Source: Micromonospora sp. MP36 (lineage in GTDB: Bacteria; Actinomycetota; Actinomycetes; Mycobacteriales; Micromonosporaceae). Taken from it: a stretch of 61,754 nucleotides of DNA. How positions within the stretch are numbered: position 1 is the first letter of the stretch; the number at the start of each line of letters is the position of its first letter. Made by a program: the position numbers and the translations under genes. The stretch covers positions 1 to 61,754 of the forward strand of contig NZ_VSFA01000042.1 in the NCBI RefSeq assembly GCF_008119785.1, read 5' to 3'. Under the pieces are notes generated by a model, which saw only the letters and a program-made list of their open reading frames with translations, was not told the origin of the DNA and did no database searches. Positions 26,091 to 34,641 of the stretch are shown in pieces.

Positions 26091-26396
26091 GGGGCGTCGC
26101 CCACCGCTGAGCGTTCCTGCAACTGCCGCCCCGACTACGTCACGTAACCCACCACCCCTGGACCGGCGCCGTGCGAGCGGTCCCGCTCGTGGCGGGTGTG
26201 CCGCCGCGGCTGCCCGGCTGGCCGGCGCGGCGGCCGTCGCCGCGTACCGGCTCGTCGAGCAGGCCCCTCGAACGGTGACCCGGCCGCGCCGGTGCCCGTC
26301 CGCCGGCCGGTCCGCGGGTGGGAATCCGGCGTTTGGCGCGTTGAGTGACGGGTATGGACGGCAGGTGCAGGCCGCACCAGGAGAGGTGGCAGGGCG
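26091..26396. other. Intergenic region before the 60-aa membrane protein
   Basis: These 306 nt contain no gene. The only element I can support is a strong sigma-B-type promoter at 26331-26355, annotated separately. Confidence 0.45.
26331..26355 (+). promoter_or_regulatory. Sigma-B-like stress promoter
   Basis: GTTT at 26331-26334 and GGGTAT at 26350-26355 with a 15-nt spacer exactly match the actinobacterial general-stress sigma-B/sigma-H-type consensus (GTTT-N14-16-GGGTAT). The expected transcription start is near 26362, about 35 nt before the ATG of the 60-aa gene. It may also drive the TPP/D-LDH operon. Confidence 0.75.
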
Positions 26397-26579
26397 ATGA
26401 ACATGAGCCGGATGAGTGATGTCATCGTCGGCGCGGCCGGCAACGTGGCCGGTGCTGTCGCCGATCCCCGGGAAGGACTCACCCGGCTCCGCGCGGCCGC
26501 TACCGGGCGTACCGCCACCATCGTGGCCGCCGGGCTGATCATCGGCTATCTCGCGGCTCGCCTTGGTCGTCGCAGGTGA
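26397..26579 (+). CDS. 60-aa small membrane protein
   Basis: Starts at ATG 26397, preceded by AGGAGAGG 10 nt upstream. It reads MNMSRMSDVIVGAAGNVAG, a charged middle segment and a C-terminal membrane helix (RTATIVAAGLIIGYLAARLG) ending RRR, so it is a tail-anchored single-pass protein. The family is not recognised; such small proteins are common in stress operons. It is directly downstream of a sigma-B-like promoter. Confidence 0.7.
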   Translation: MNMSRMSDVIVGAAGNVAGAVADPREGLTRLRAAATGRTATIVAAGLIIGYLAARLGRRR

Positions 26580-26726
26580 CGTCCCCACACGCGGGAACCG
26601 GCCCGTGACGGGGGAGATGCCGGCTCATTTGCAGGTTTGCCGACACGAGCTCTGGTGACTGCCGGAGACTCGGGACGTGCCGGTGACACTCCGGACGCGT
26701 CGGCACCCGGGACCAGGAGGTTCGAC

Positions 26727-28496
26727 GTGCAGGAGATCGTAGGCGAGACCCTGGCCCGGCGGCTGGTGGAGTGGGGCGTCGACACGGTGTTCGGCCTTCC
26801 CGGGGACGGCATCAACGGCCTGATGGAGGGCTTCCGCCGGCAGCGGGACAAGCTCAGGTTCGTGCTGGTGCACCACGAGGAGGCGGCGGCCTTCATGGCC
26901 ACCGGCTACGCCAAGGCGACCGGGCGGATCGGGGTGTGTGCCGCCACCTCCGGGCCGGGGGCGATCCACCTGCTCAACGGCCTGTACGACGCCAAGCTTG
27001 ACCACGTGCCGGTGCTCGCCCTCACCGGCATGCAGGAGACCTCGGTGCTGGGTTCGCACTATCAGCAGGAGGTGCACACGCCGCTGCTGTACCAGGACGT
27101 GGCGGAGGCGTACAACCTGATGGTCACCAACCCGCAGCAGCTGCCCGGGGTGGTTGACATCGCCATCCGGCACGCCCTGGCCCGGCGCAGCGTCGCACAC
27201 CTGTCCTTCCCCAACGATGTGCAGGTCGCCGCGGCGGGGGCGGACCCGTACCGGCACGTCAGCCCCGGGGAACCGCCGACGAGCAGCCCGGTGGTGTCGC
27301 AGCCCCCGGTGCCGGCGGCGCAGGCCGACCTGGCCCGCGCGGCGGAGGTGCTCAACGCCGGCAAGAAGGTCGCCATGCTGGTCGGCATCGGCGCCCGTAG
27401 GGCCCGCGACGAGGTGCTCGCCGTGGCCGAGGCGCTGGCCAGCCCGATCGTCAAGACGTTGTCCGGGAAGATGGTGGTGCCCGACGACCACCCGCTCACC
27501 ACCGGCGGTCTGGGCCTGCTCGGCACCAAGCCGAGCGAGGAGCTGATGGAGGAGTGCGACACCCTGCTGATGGTGGGCACCTCCTTCCCGTACGGGAAGT
27601 ACCTGCCCTCGCCGGGCCAGGCGCGGGTGGTGCAGATCGACATCGACTCGAGCCTGATCGGTCTGCGTCTGCCGATCGACGCGGCTGTCACCGCGGACGC
27701 CAAGGTGGCGTTGCAGCAGCTGCTGCCGATGCTCCGGTCCCGGTCGGACCGGTCCTTCCTGGAGAAGTACCAGCGGGCGCGGGATTCGTGGCGCGCGGAC
27801 ATGGAAGCGTTGGAGGACTCGGGTCGCGACCCGATCGCCCCGCAGTACCTGATGAGCTGCATCGACGAGGCCGCCACCTCGGACGCCATCCTGACCTGCG
27901 ATTCCGGCACCATCGCCACGTGGGCGGCGCGGCACTGGACCATTCGCGGCAACCGGGAGTTCTACCTGTCCGGCAACCTGGCCACCATGGCACCGGGTCT
28001 GCCGTACTCGGTCGGCATGCAGCAGGCGTTCCCGGGTCGGCAGGTGATCGCGTTCGTCGGCGACGGTGGTTTCGCCATGCTGATGGCCGAGTTCCTCACC
28101 GCCGTCCGTCACGAGCTGCCGATCAAGGTGGTGATCAACAACAACAACGCGTACGGCCAGATCCTGTGGGAGCAGATCATCCTCGGCTACCCGGAGTACG
28201 CGGTGCGGCACCGGCAGCCGGAGGCGGACTTTGGGGCCTGGGCGCGGGCCTGCGGCGGATTCGGCGTCAAGGTCACCGACCCGAAGGCGCTGCCCGGGGC
28301 GATCCGGGAGGCGCTGGCGCATCCGGGGCCGGCGTTGGTGGACTGCGACGTCAACCCCAACGAGCCGCCCATGCCCGGCAAGGTCCGCTACGAGCAGGCC
28401 AAACACTTCACCGAGGCGTTCCTGCGCGGCGAGCCGCACAAGAAGGCGACGTTGGCCAGCGTGGCCCGAGACAAGATCAACGAGTTGCGGTCATGA
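26727..28496 (+). CDS. PoxB-like thiamine pyrophosphate enzyme (pyruvate oxidase/decarboxylase family)
   Basis: A 589-aa enzyme; GTG 26727 has AGGAGG 6 nt upstream, the best ribosome site in the window. An in-frame ATG at 26637 lacks one. VFGLPGDGINGLMEGF and HHEEAAAFMATGYAKATG (Glu near 51 activates ThDP) define the PYR domain, and GDGGFAMLMAEFLTAVRH…VVINNNN is the GDG-NN ThDP/Mg motif. The central domain (VAMLVGIGARRARDEV) fits a POX/ALS layout. Likely oxidative decarboxylation of pyruvate to acetate or acetyl-phosphate. Its TGA overlaps the D-LDH start (ATGA), so both are one transcript, probably under the stress promoter upstream. Confidence 0.85.
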   Translation: MQEIVGETLARRLVEWGVDTVFGLPGDGINGLMEGFRRQRDKLRFVLVHHEEAAAFMATGYAKATGRIGVCAATSGPGAIHLLNGLYDAKLDHVPVLALTGMQETSVLGSHYQQEVHTPLLYQDVAEAYNLMVTNPQQLPGVVDIAIRHALARRSVAHLSFPNDVQVAAAGADPYRHVSPGEPPTSSPVVSQPPVPAAQADLARAAEVLNAGKKVAMLVGIGARRARDEVLAVAEALASPIVKTLSGKMVVPDDHPLTTGGLGLLGTKPSEELMEECDTLLMVGTSFPYGKYLPSPGQARVVQIDIDSSLIGLRLPIDAAVTADAKVALQQLLPMLRSRSDRSFLEKYQRARDSWRADMEALEDSGRDPIAPQYLMSCIDEAATSDAILTCDSGTIATWAARHWTIRGNREFYLSGNLATMAPGLPYSVGMQQAFPGRQVIAFVGDGGFAMLMAEFLTAVRHELPIKVVINNNNAYGQILWEQIILGYPEYAVRHRQPEADFGAWARACGGFGVKVTDPKALPGAIREALAHPGPALVDCDVNPNEPPMPGKVRYEQAKHFTEAFLRGEPHKKATLASVARDKINELRS

Positions 28497-31400
28497 CCCG
28501 GGTCACCGCTCGGCCGGTGGCGCTGCCCGACCCGGTGACCCGGTCACCCGCGCCTGCCACCGACGTTGACCTGGACGCCCTGGCCGCCCGGTTGCGTCCC
28601 GTGGTGGACGGCGAGGTGCGGTTCGACGCCGGGTCCCGGGGCGCCTACTCGACCGACGGCTCCAACTACCGGCAGCTCCCGCTCGGCGTGGTGGTGCCAC
28701 GCACCATCGACGCGGCCGTCGCCGCGATCGGGGTGTGCCGCCAGTTGGGCGTTCCGGTCCTGTCCCGTGGCGGCGGCACGAGCCTGGCCGGCGAGTGCAC
28801 GAACACCGCCGTCGTGATCGACTGGTCGAAGTACTGCAACCGGCTGCTCGAGGTGGACGCCGACGCGAAGACGTGCCTGGTGGAGCCGGGCGTCGTGCTC
28901 GACACGCTCAACGAACTGCTGGCCCCGCACCGGCTGGAGTTCGGCCCGAAGCCGTCGACGCACACCCACTGCACCATCGGCGGCATGATCGGCAACAACT
29001 CCTGCGGCTCGACGGCGCAGCGCACCGGCAAGACGGTCGACAACCTCGTCGAGATGGAGGTGCTGCTCTACGACGGCACCCGGATGTGGGTCGGCGAGAC
29101 CAGCGACGAGGCGTACGCCGAGATCCAGCGTCGGGGCGGCCGGCCGGCCGAGATCTACCGCCAACTGCGGGCGCTGCGGGACGAGTACCTGAGCGACATC
29201 CGCACCCGCTATCCGGACATCCCGCGCCGCGTCTCCGGTTACAACCTGGACAGCCTGCTGCCGGAGAAGAACTTCCACGTGGCGCAGGCCCTGGTCGGCT
29301 CGGAGAGCACGCTGGTCACCGTGCTGCGGGCCCGGTTGAAGCTGGTCCCGGTGGTGCCGGCCAAGGCGATGGTCTTCCTCGGCTACCCGGACATCGCCGC
29401 GGCGGCCGACGACGTGCCGCACATCCTGCCGCACCAGCCGGTCGCGCTCGAAGGCCTCGACGACAAACTGATCAACTTCGAGAAGCGCAAGCACCTGCAC
29501 GCCGCCGCCCTGCACCTGCTCCCCGAGGGCGGCGGTTGGCTGATGGTGCAGATGGGTGGCGGCACGCCGGAGGAGGCAGAGGCCGCCCTGCAGCGGCTGC
29601 TGCACGCGCTGCGGCGCGAGAGCGGGCCGACCGTGCACCGCTTCGAGGACGAGGCACACGAGCAGCAGATGTGGGGGGTCCGCGAGGCCGGCCTCGGCGC
29701 GACCGCCCGGGTGCCGGGGGAGGCGGACACCTGGGAGGGCTGGGAGGATTCGGCGGTCCCCCCGGAGCGGCTCGGCGACTACCTGCGCGACCTGAACCGG
29801 CTCTACCAGGAGTACGGGTTCGAGCAGGCGTCCCTGTACGGACACTTCGGGCAGGGCTGCGTCCACACCCGCATCCCGTTCAAGCTGACCACCGCCGAGG
29901 GTGTCCGGCAGTTCCGCTCGTTCATCGAACGCGCCTCGGACCTGGTGGTCTCCTACGGAGGCTCGTTCTCCGGCGAGCACGGCGACGGCCAGTCCCGGGG
30001 AGAACTGCTGCCGAAGATGTTCGGCGACCGGCTGATCCGCGCCTTCGGGCAGTTCAAGGCCATCTTCGATCCCGACGACCGGATGAACCCGGGCAAGGTC
30101 GTCGCCCCCTATCCGCTGGACAGCCACCTCCGGCTGGGTGTCGACTACAACCACGGTGACGTGGACACCCGGTTCCGCTACCCCGACGACTCCGGCAGCT
30201 TCGGGCGGGCCGTGCTGCGCTGCGTCGGGGTGGGCGAGTGCCGCCGGCCGCACGGCGGGGTGATGTGCCCGTCCTACATGGTCACCCGTGAGGAGGAGCA
30301 CTCCACCCGAGGCCGGGCGCGGCTGCTGTTCGAGATGCTCGACGGCACCGCCCGGGGCGGTGTCATCGCCGACGGCTGGCGCTCCCACGCCGTCCGGGAC
30401 GCCCTCGACCTCTGCCTGGCCTGCAAGGGATGCAAGGCCGACTGCCCGGTCAACGTCGACATGGCGACCTACAAGGCGGAGTTCCTGTCCCACCACTACC
30501 AGGGCCGGCTCCGTCCCCGGGCGCACTACTCGATGGGCTGGCTGCCGCTCGCGGCGGCGGTCGCCGGCCGGGCCCCGCGGCTGGTCAACGCGTTGGCGCA
30601 GGCCCCCGGCCTGGACCGGCTGGCGAAGCTGGCCGGCGGTGTCGACCAGCGCCGGGAGATCCCGCTGTTCGCCGCCGAGAGCTTCCAGCGTTGGTTCGCC
30701 CGGCGTACCCCGGGCGGCGACGGCTCGCGCGGCGAGGTCCTGGTGTGGCCGGACACCTTCACCAACCACTTCCACCCCGGCATCGCGCAGGCCGCGGTCG
30801 AGGTGCTGGAAGCGGCCGGCTGGCGGGTGCGGGTGCCGGAGCAGGCCGTCTGCTGCGGGCTGACCTGGATCTCCACCGGGCAGCTCGGCGTCGCCAGACG
30901 GGTGATCCAGCGGACCGTCGACGTGCTGCGCCCGCACCTGCGGGCCGGCACCCGGGTGGTGGGCCTGGAACCGAGCTGCACGGCGGTCTTCCGCAGTGAC
31001 GCCCGGGAACTCTTCCCCGACAACGAGGACATCTCCCGGCTGCGGGAGCAGACCGTCACCCTGGCCGAGCTGCTGCACGACCACACCCCCGGCTGGCGGC
31101 CGCCCAGGCTGCCCGCGCACGCGCTGATCCAGACCCACTGCCACCAGCACGCCATCCTCGGCACCGGCGCCGAGCAGGCGGTGCTCGCCGAGGCCGGGGT
31201 GCAGGCGGACTTCCTCGACTCGGGCTGTTGCGGCCTGGCCGGCAACTTCGGCTTCGAGACGGGTCACTACGAGGTCTCCGAAGCGTGCGCCGAGCGGGTG
31301 CTGCTCCCATCCGTGCGGGACGCCGCCGACACCGACGTCATCCTGGCCAACGGCTTCAGCTGTCGTACCCAGGTCGAACAGGGCGCGTCCGGGGGACGGT

Positions 31401-31591
31401 CGGCGATCCACCTCGCCGAGCTGCTCCGGGCCGGCCTGCACGGCGACCCGGTGACCGCCCGTCCCGAGCGACAGTGGGCACGGCGCCCGGACCGGCCGTC
31501 CCGCGCCGCTCGGCTGCTCGCCACCGGCTCCGTCGGGCTGGCCGCGCTCGCGCCCGCCGCCGCGCTCGCCGCCCGGCTGCGGAGGCGGTGA
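28493..31591 (+). CDS. FAD/Fe-S D-lactate dehydrogenase (fused 'Dld + LutA-like' protein)
   Basis: A 1032-aa fusion starting at ATG 28493. An FAD-binding-4 (PCMH) domain comes first (PVLSRGGGTSLAGE; GGMIGNNSCGSTAQ). The FAD-linked oxidase C-terminal domain follows (GYPDIAAAADDVPH; SGEHGDGQSRGELLPKMFG). Two 4Fe-4S motifs come next, CVGVGECRRPHGGVMCP and CLACKGCKADCP, and then two CCG domains (VCCGLTWISTG; SGCCGLAGNFGFE). A C-terminal hydrophobic helix ending RRR may anchor it. It oxidises D-lactate or another 2-hydroxy acid to a keto-acid, delivering electrons to the quinone pool. The operon with the PoxB-like enzyme makes a lactate-to-pyruvate-to-acetate route plausible. Confidence 0.9.
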   Translation: MTRVTARPVALPDPVTRSPAPATDVDLDALAARLRPVVDGEVRFDAGSRGAYSTDGSNYRQLPLGVVVPRTIDAAVAAIGVCRQLGVPVLSRGGGTSLAGECTNTAVVIDWSKYCNRLLEVDADAKTCLVEPGVVLDTLNELLAPHRLEFGPKPSTHTHCTIGGMIGNNSCGSTAQRTGKTVDNLVEMEVLLYDGTRMWVGETSDEAYAEIQRRGGRPAEIYRQLRALRDEYLSDIRTRYPDIPRRVSGYNLDSLLPEKNFHVAQALVGSESTLVTVLRARLKLVPVVPAKAMVFLGYPDIAAAADDVPHILPHQPVALEGLDDKLINFEKRKHLHAAALHLLPEGGGWLMVQMGGGTPEEAEAALQRLLHALRRESGPTVHRFEDEAHEQQMWGVREAGLGATARVPGEADTWEGWEDSAVPPERLGDYLRDLNRLYQEYGFEQASLYGHFGQGCVHTRIPFKLTTAEGVRQFRSFIERASDLVVSYGGSFSGEHGDGQSRGELLPKMFGDRLIRAFGQFKAIFDPDDRMNPGKVVAPYPLDSHLRLGVDYNHGDVDTRFRYPDDSGSFGRAVLRCVGVGECRRPHGGVMCPSYMVTREEEHSTRGRARLLFEMLDGTARGGVIADGWRSHAVRDALDLCLACKGCKADCPVNVDMATYKAEFLSHHYQGRLRPRAHYSMGWLPLAAAVAGRAPRLVNALAQAPGLDRLAKLAGGVDQRREIPLFAAESFQRWFARRTPGGDGSRGEVLVWPDTFTNHFHPGIAQAAVEVLEAAGWRVRVPEQAVCCGLTWISTGQLGVARRVIQRTVDVLRPHLRAGTRVVGLEPSCTAVFRSDARELFPDNEDISRLREQTVTLAELLHDHTPGWRPPRLPAHALIQTHCHQHAILGTGAEQAVLAEAGVQADFLDSGCCGLAGNFGFETGHYEVSEACAERVLLPSVRDAADTDVILANGFSCRTQVEQGASGGRSAIHLAELLRAGLHGDPVTARPERQWARRPDRPSRAARLLATGSVGLAALAPAAALAARLRRR

Positions 31592-31652
31592 CGGCGGCCC
31601 GGCGGGCGGCCGGCGGGACCGCGGCCCAGGGCGACGGCCACCGGACGGCCGG

Positions 31653-33446
31653 TCAGCCGGGTGGCGAACAGGGCACCGCCTGACCGAGCGTCACCGCGGT
31701 CTCCAACATCAGCGCGTGCACGAACGCCTGCGGCAGATTGCCGCGCAACTGTCGCTGCTGCACGTCGTACTCCTCGGTGTACAGCCCCGGCGGACCGCAG
31801 GCGACGCGGGTGCGTTCGAACCACCGGTTCGCCTCGACGACGTCACCGGCCTGCCACGCGGCCAGCGACGCCGCGTAGCCGCAGAGCAGAAAGGCGCCTT
31901 CCGCGTCCCCGAGCGGCCGCGCGTCGGGACGGAACCGGCACAGGTAGCCGTCACACTCCAACTCCCGCAGGACCGCTCGCCGGGTCACCTCGGTCCGCGG
32001 ATCGCCCGCCGGCAGCGCCCCCCGGATCCCGGGGAACAGCAGCGCCGCGTCGACCCGCTCGTCGTCGTACGCCCGCTGCCAGCGCCCGGACCGGTGGCGG
32101 CCGTGCGTGGCCGTGTCGGCGAGGACGGTGTCGGCGAGGGCCGCCCACCGCCCGCCCAGCCCGGCCGGCGCGACCCGCGCCGCCGCCCGCAGCCCGGCCA
32201 CACACATCAGCTTCGAGTGGGTCCACCGGCGGGGCGACAGCTCCCAGATGCCCGAATCGGGCTCGCTCCAGCGGTCGCCGATCACCCGCGCGGCCACCTC
32301 CATCGCCCGCCACGCGGCGTCGTCCAGCCGGTCGTGCCGACCGCCGATCGCCAGCAGCAGCAGGACCTCCCCGAGCACGTCGAGCTGGAACTGGCCGCCG
32401 ACCCAGTTGCCGACCCGCACCGGCGCGCCCGGATAGCCGGGCAGGAAGGCGAGTTCCTCCTGCGGCGGCACCGGACGGCCGTCGACCGTGTAGGCGGGGG
32501 CGAGCCGGTCCCCGTCCGCCAGCACCCGCTCGGTGACGAATGCGACCGCGTCGTCGAGCAGGTCGTACCGGCCGACCAGCGCGCCGGCCCGGCCGGCGAA
32601 GGACTGATCGCGCAGCCAGGCGTAGCGGTAGTCGTAGTTGCGCCCGGCCAGCGCCCGCTCCGGCAGCGACGCGGTCGCCGCCGCCACCATCCCACCGTCC
32701 GGCTGGGTCAGGCCGCGCAGCACCGCGTACGCGAAGACCGCGTCCCGCTGCGCGGGACCCCCGGCCAGGCCCGGCACCGCCTGCCGCCAGGCATCCTCGG
32801 TGGTCCGCCACAGCCCGTCGGGCTCGGGCGGCGCGTCGTCGAGCGGGCGGGTGGCGATCTCCAGCACCAGATCGTGCCGGCCGCCGGCCGGTACGGTCAG
32901 CTCGCCGCACAGCAGGCCCTCGCTGCTCTGCCCGAGCATCTCGCCACCGGTGTGCCGCAGGTAAAGCCCGCCGGTACGGGCCAGCCAGTGCCGTCCCGCC
33001 CGGCGCACCTCGCGTACCGGCTCCCGGCCGAAGTCGGCCCGCGGATAAAGCCGGACGTGCACGACCGCGTCCCCGTCCACCGCCTGGACCTGCCGCAGCA
33101 GCACGATCCGGTGCCGCTCGCCGGGGAAGAGCAGCGCCTCCCGGCACTGGATGATCCCGTCCGTCGTCACCCACCGGCTCACCCAGATCAGGGAGGCCGC
33201 CTCGTAGTGCCCGCCCCAGACGAACCGCCGGTTCGCCGGCGTCACCAGGTAGTCGCCCCGGCCGCCGAGCAGTCGGCTGAAGACCGGCGGATCGGCCCAG
33301 CCGGGGGCGCAGAGCCAGGTGACGTTCCCGTCCGGGCCGACGAGCGCGCCCCGGCGGCCGTCGGCGATCAGCGCGTACTCCCGCAGCACGTTCGGGCCCG
33401 CGACAGCCACGGCCGCGGCGTGGTCCGGCCCCTCGTCCTGATCCAC
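31653..33446 (-). CDS. GH15 family glycosidase (glucoamylase/trehalase-type)
   Basis: A 597-aa protein from ATG 33446 without signal peptide. GH15 signatures include ALIADGRRGALVGPDGNVTWLC at the N-terminus, NYDYRYAWLRD (substrate-binding, residues 270-280), SGIWELS with general acid Glu402, and TEEYDVQQRQLRGNLPQAFVHA with the base Glu near 558. Intracellular GH15 of this size in actinomycetes hydrolyse alpha-glucans or trehalose. It is divergent from the SDR gene with a sigma-B-like promoter on each strand, consistent with stress glucan turnover. Confidence 0.9.
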   Translation of the reverse strand: MDQDEGPDHAAAVAVAGPNVLREYALIADGRRGALVGPDGNVTWLCAPGWADPPVFSRLLGGRGDYLVTPANRRFVWGGHYEAASLIWVSRWVTTDGIIQCREALLFPGERHRIVLLRQVQAVDGDAVVHVRLYPRADFGREPVREVRRAGRHWLARTGGLYLRHTGGEMLGQSSEGLLCGELTVPAGGRHDLVLEIATRPLDDAPPEPDGLWRTTEDAWRQAVPGLAGGPAQRDAVFAYAVLRGLTQPDGGMVAAATASLPERALAGRNYDYRYAWLRDQSFAGRAGALVGRYDLLDDAVAFVTERVLADGDRLAPAYTVDGRPVPPQEELAFLPGYPGAPVRVGNWVGGQFQLDVLGEVLLLLAIGGRHDRLDDAAWRAMEVAARVIGDRWSEPDSGIWELSPRRWTHSKLMCVAGLRAAARVAPAGLGGRWAALADTVLADTATHGRHRSGRWQRAYDDERVDAALLFPGIRGALPAGDPRTEVTRRAVLRELECDGYLCRFRPDARPLGDAEGAFLLCGYAASLAAWQAGDVVEANRWFERTRVACGPPGLYTEEYDVQQRQLRGNLPQAFVHALMLETAVTLGQAVPCSPPG

Positions 33447-33476
33447 TGCCGCACCTCCCCGCAGGGTCGCAGGGCA

Positions 33477-33501
33477 CTACCCGTCCCGTGGCGCCGTACA
33501 C
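33477..33501 (-). promoter_or_regulatory. Sigma-B-like promoter (minus strand, GH15)
   Basis: Read on the minus strand, GTGT (33501-33498) and GGGTAG (33482-33477) are separated by 15 nt. This is a near match to GTTT-N14-16-GGGTAT and lies 31 nt before the GH15 start. It faces a similar element on the other strand. Confidence 0.5.
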
Positions 33502-33519
33502 CTGGATCCGGCACGCGTG

Positions 33520-33543
33520 GTTACCCGGGCGGGCACGGGGTAG
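33520..33543 (+). promoter_or_regulatory. Sigma-B-like promoter (plus strand, SDR)
   Basis: GTTA (33520-33523), 14-nt spacer, GGGTAG (33538-33543), a near match to the stress consensus. The start codon is 34 nt downstream of the -10. It is back to back with the GH15 promoter. Confidence 0.5.
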
Positions 33544-33576
33544 CCGGTAGAGGACAGGCGACACCGGGAGGGTGAC

Positions 33577-34596
33577 ATGCGGCGAACCAGACGGGACGCG
33601 AAGGTTGCGGTGATCACCGGCGCGAGCGCGGGGGTGGGGCGAGCGACCGCCCGGCTGCTGGCCCAGCGGGGCATCGCCATCGCGCTCCTGGCCAGAGGGC
33701 GCACCGGCCTCGACGCCGCCGCCGCCGAGGTCCGGGCGGAAGGCAGCCGGGCCCTGCCCGTCGAGGTGGACATGGCCGAGTACGACCAGGTCGTCGCCGC
33801 CGGGCAGCGGGTGGCGGACGAACTCGGGCCGATCGACCTGTGGATCAACAACGCCTTCAGCTCCGTCTTCGCGCCCTTCCAGGAGACCCGGCCGGAGGAG
33901 TTCCGGCGCGCGATGGAGGTCACCTACCTGGGGTACGTGCACGGCACCCGGGTCGCGCTCGCCCACATGACACCTCGCGACGAGGGGACGATCGTTCAGG
34001 TCGGGTCGGCGCTGGCCTACCGGGGGATACCGTTGCAGGCCACCTACTGCGGGGCCAAGCACGCCATCGTCGGGTTCACCGAGTCGCTGCGGTGCGAGCT
34101 GATGCACGACCGGAGCAAGGTGCGGGTGACCATGGTCCACCTGCCGGCGGTCAACACACCCCAGTTCGACTGGCTGCTGTCCCGGCTGCCCCGCAACGCC
34201 CAGCCGGTGCCGCCGATCTACGAGCCGGAGGTGGCGGCCCGGGCCATCGTGGGCGCCGCGGACCGGCCCGGCCGCCGCGAGTACTGGGTGGGCGTCTCCA
34301 CCGCCCTGACCATTCTGGGCAACCGCATCGCGCCCGGCCTGCTCGACCGCTACCTGGCCCGTACCGGGTACCAGTCCCAGCAGACCGACCAGTCGGCCGA
34401 TCCGCACCGGCCGGCGAACCTGTGGCAGCCGGTCGACGGCCCGGACGGCCACGACTTCGGCGCCCGGGGCAGCTTCGCCGGCCGGTCCCACAGCCACAGC
34501 CCCCAAGCCTGGCTGTCCCGGCACCGGCTCGTCGCCGCCGCCGGTTTGACCGTGGCGGCGGGCGCCATCGGCACCCTGGTCGCCGCCCGCGACTGA
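33577..34596 (+). CDS. Short-chain dehydrogenase/reductase with C-terminal membrane helix
   Basis: A 339-aa SDR from ATG 33577 (GGGAGGGTGAC upstream). ITGASAGVGRATARLLAQRG is the TGxxxGxG cofactor motif, DLWINNAFS matches the NNAG-type motif, and YCGAKHAIVGFTES supplies Y-x3-K. The C-terminal 90 residues are extra: a hydrophilic segment (QQTDQSADPHRPANLWQPVDGPDG), then a membrane helix at the very end (LVAAAGLTVAAGAIGTLVAA). This class of 'stress SDR' is usual in actinomycetes. Substrate unknown. Divergent from the GH15 gene and likely stress-regulated. Confidence 0.9.
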   Translation: MRRTRRDAKVAVITGASAGVGRATARLLAQRGIAIALLARGRTGLDAAAAEVRAEGSRALPVEVDMAEYDQVVAAGQRVADELGPIDLWINNAFSSVFAPFQETRPEEFRRAMEVTYLGYVHGTRVALAHMTPRDEGTIVQVGSALAYRGIPLQATYCGAKHAIVGFTESLRCELMHDRSKVRVTMVHLPAVNTPQFDWLLSRLPRNAQPVPPIYEPEVAARAIVGAADRPGRREYWVGVSTALTILGNRIAPGLLDRYLARTGYQSQQTDQSADPHRPANLWQPVDGPDGHDFGARGSFAGRSHSHSPQAWLSRHRLVAAAGLTVAAGAIGTLVAARD

Positions 34597-34641
34597 TCCG
34601 CCGCCGCGCGGCCGGGGCAGCGCGACCCTGGGCCCGTGCCC

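Noticed and set aside
27554..28492. An apparent 313-codon N-terminal extension of the D-lactate dehydrogenase, in the same frame.
   Set aside because: It lies within the coding region of the TPP enzyme in another frame and is Arg/Gly/His-rich. The true start is ATG 28493.
28544..31441. A 965-codon open frame on the minus strand opposite the D-lactate dehydrogenase.
   Set aside because: It is a high-GC antisense shadow: no motif, repetitive Arg/Pro/His/Gln composition and no ribosome site, while the plus strand encodes a complete multi-domain enzyme.
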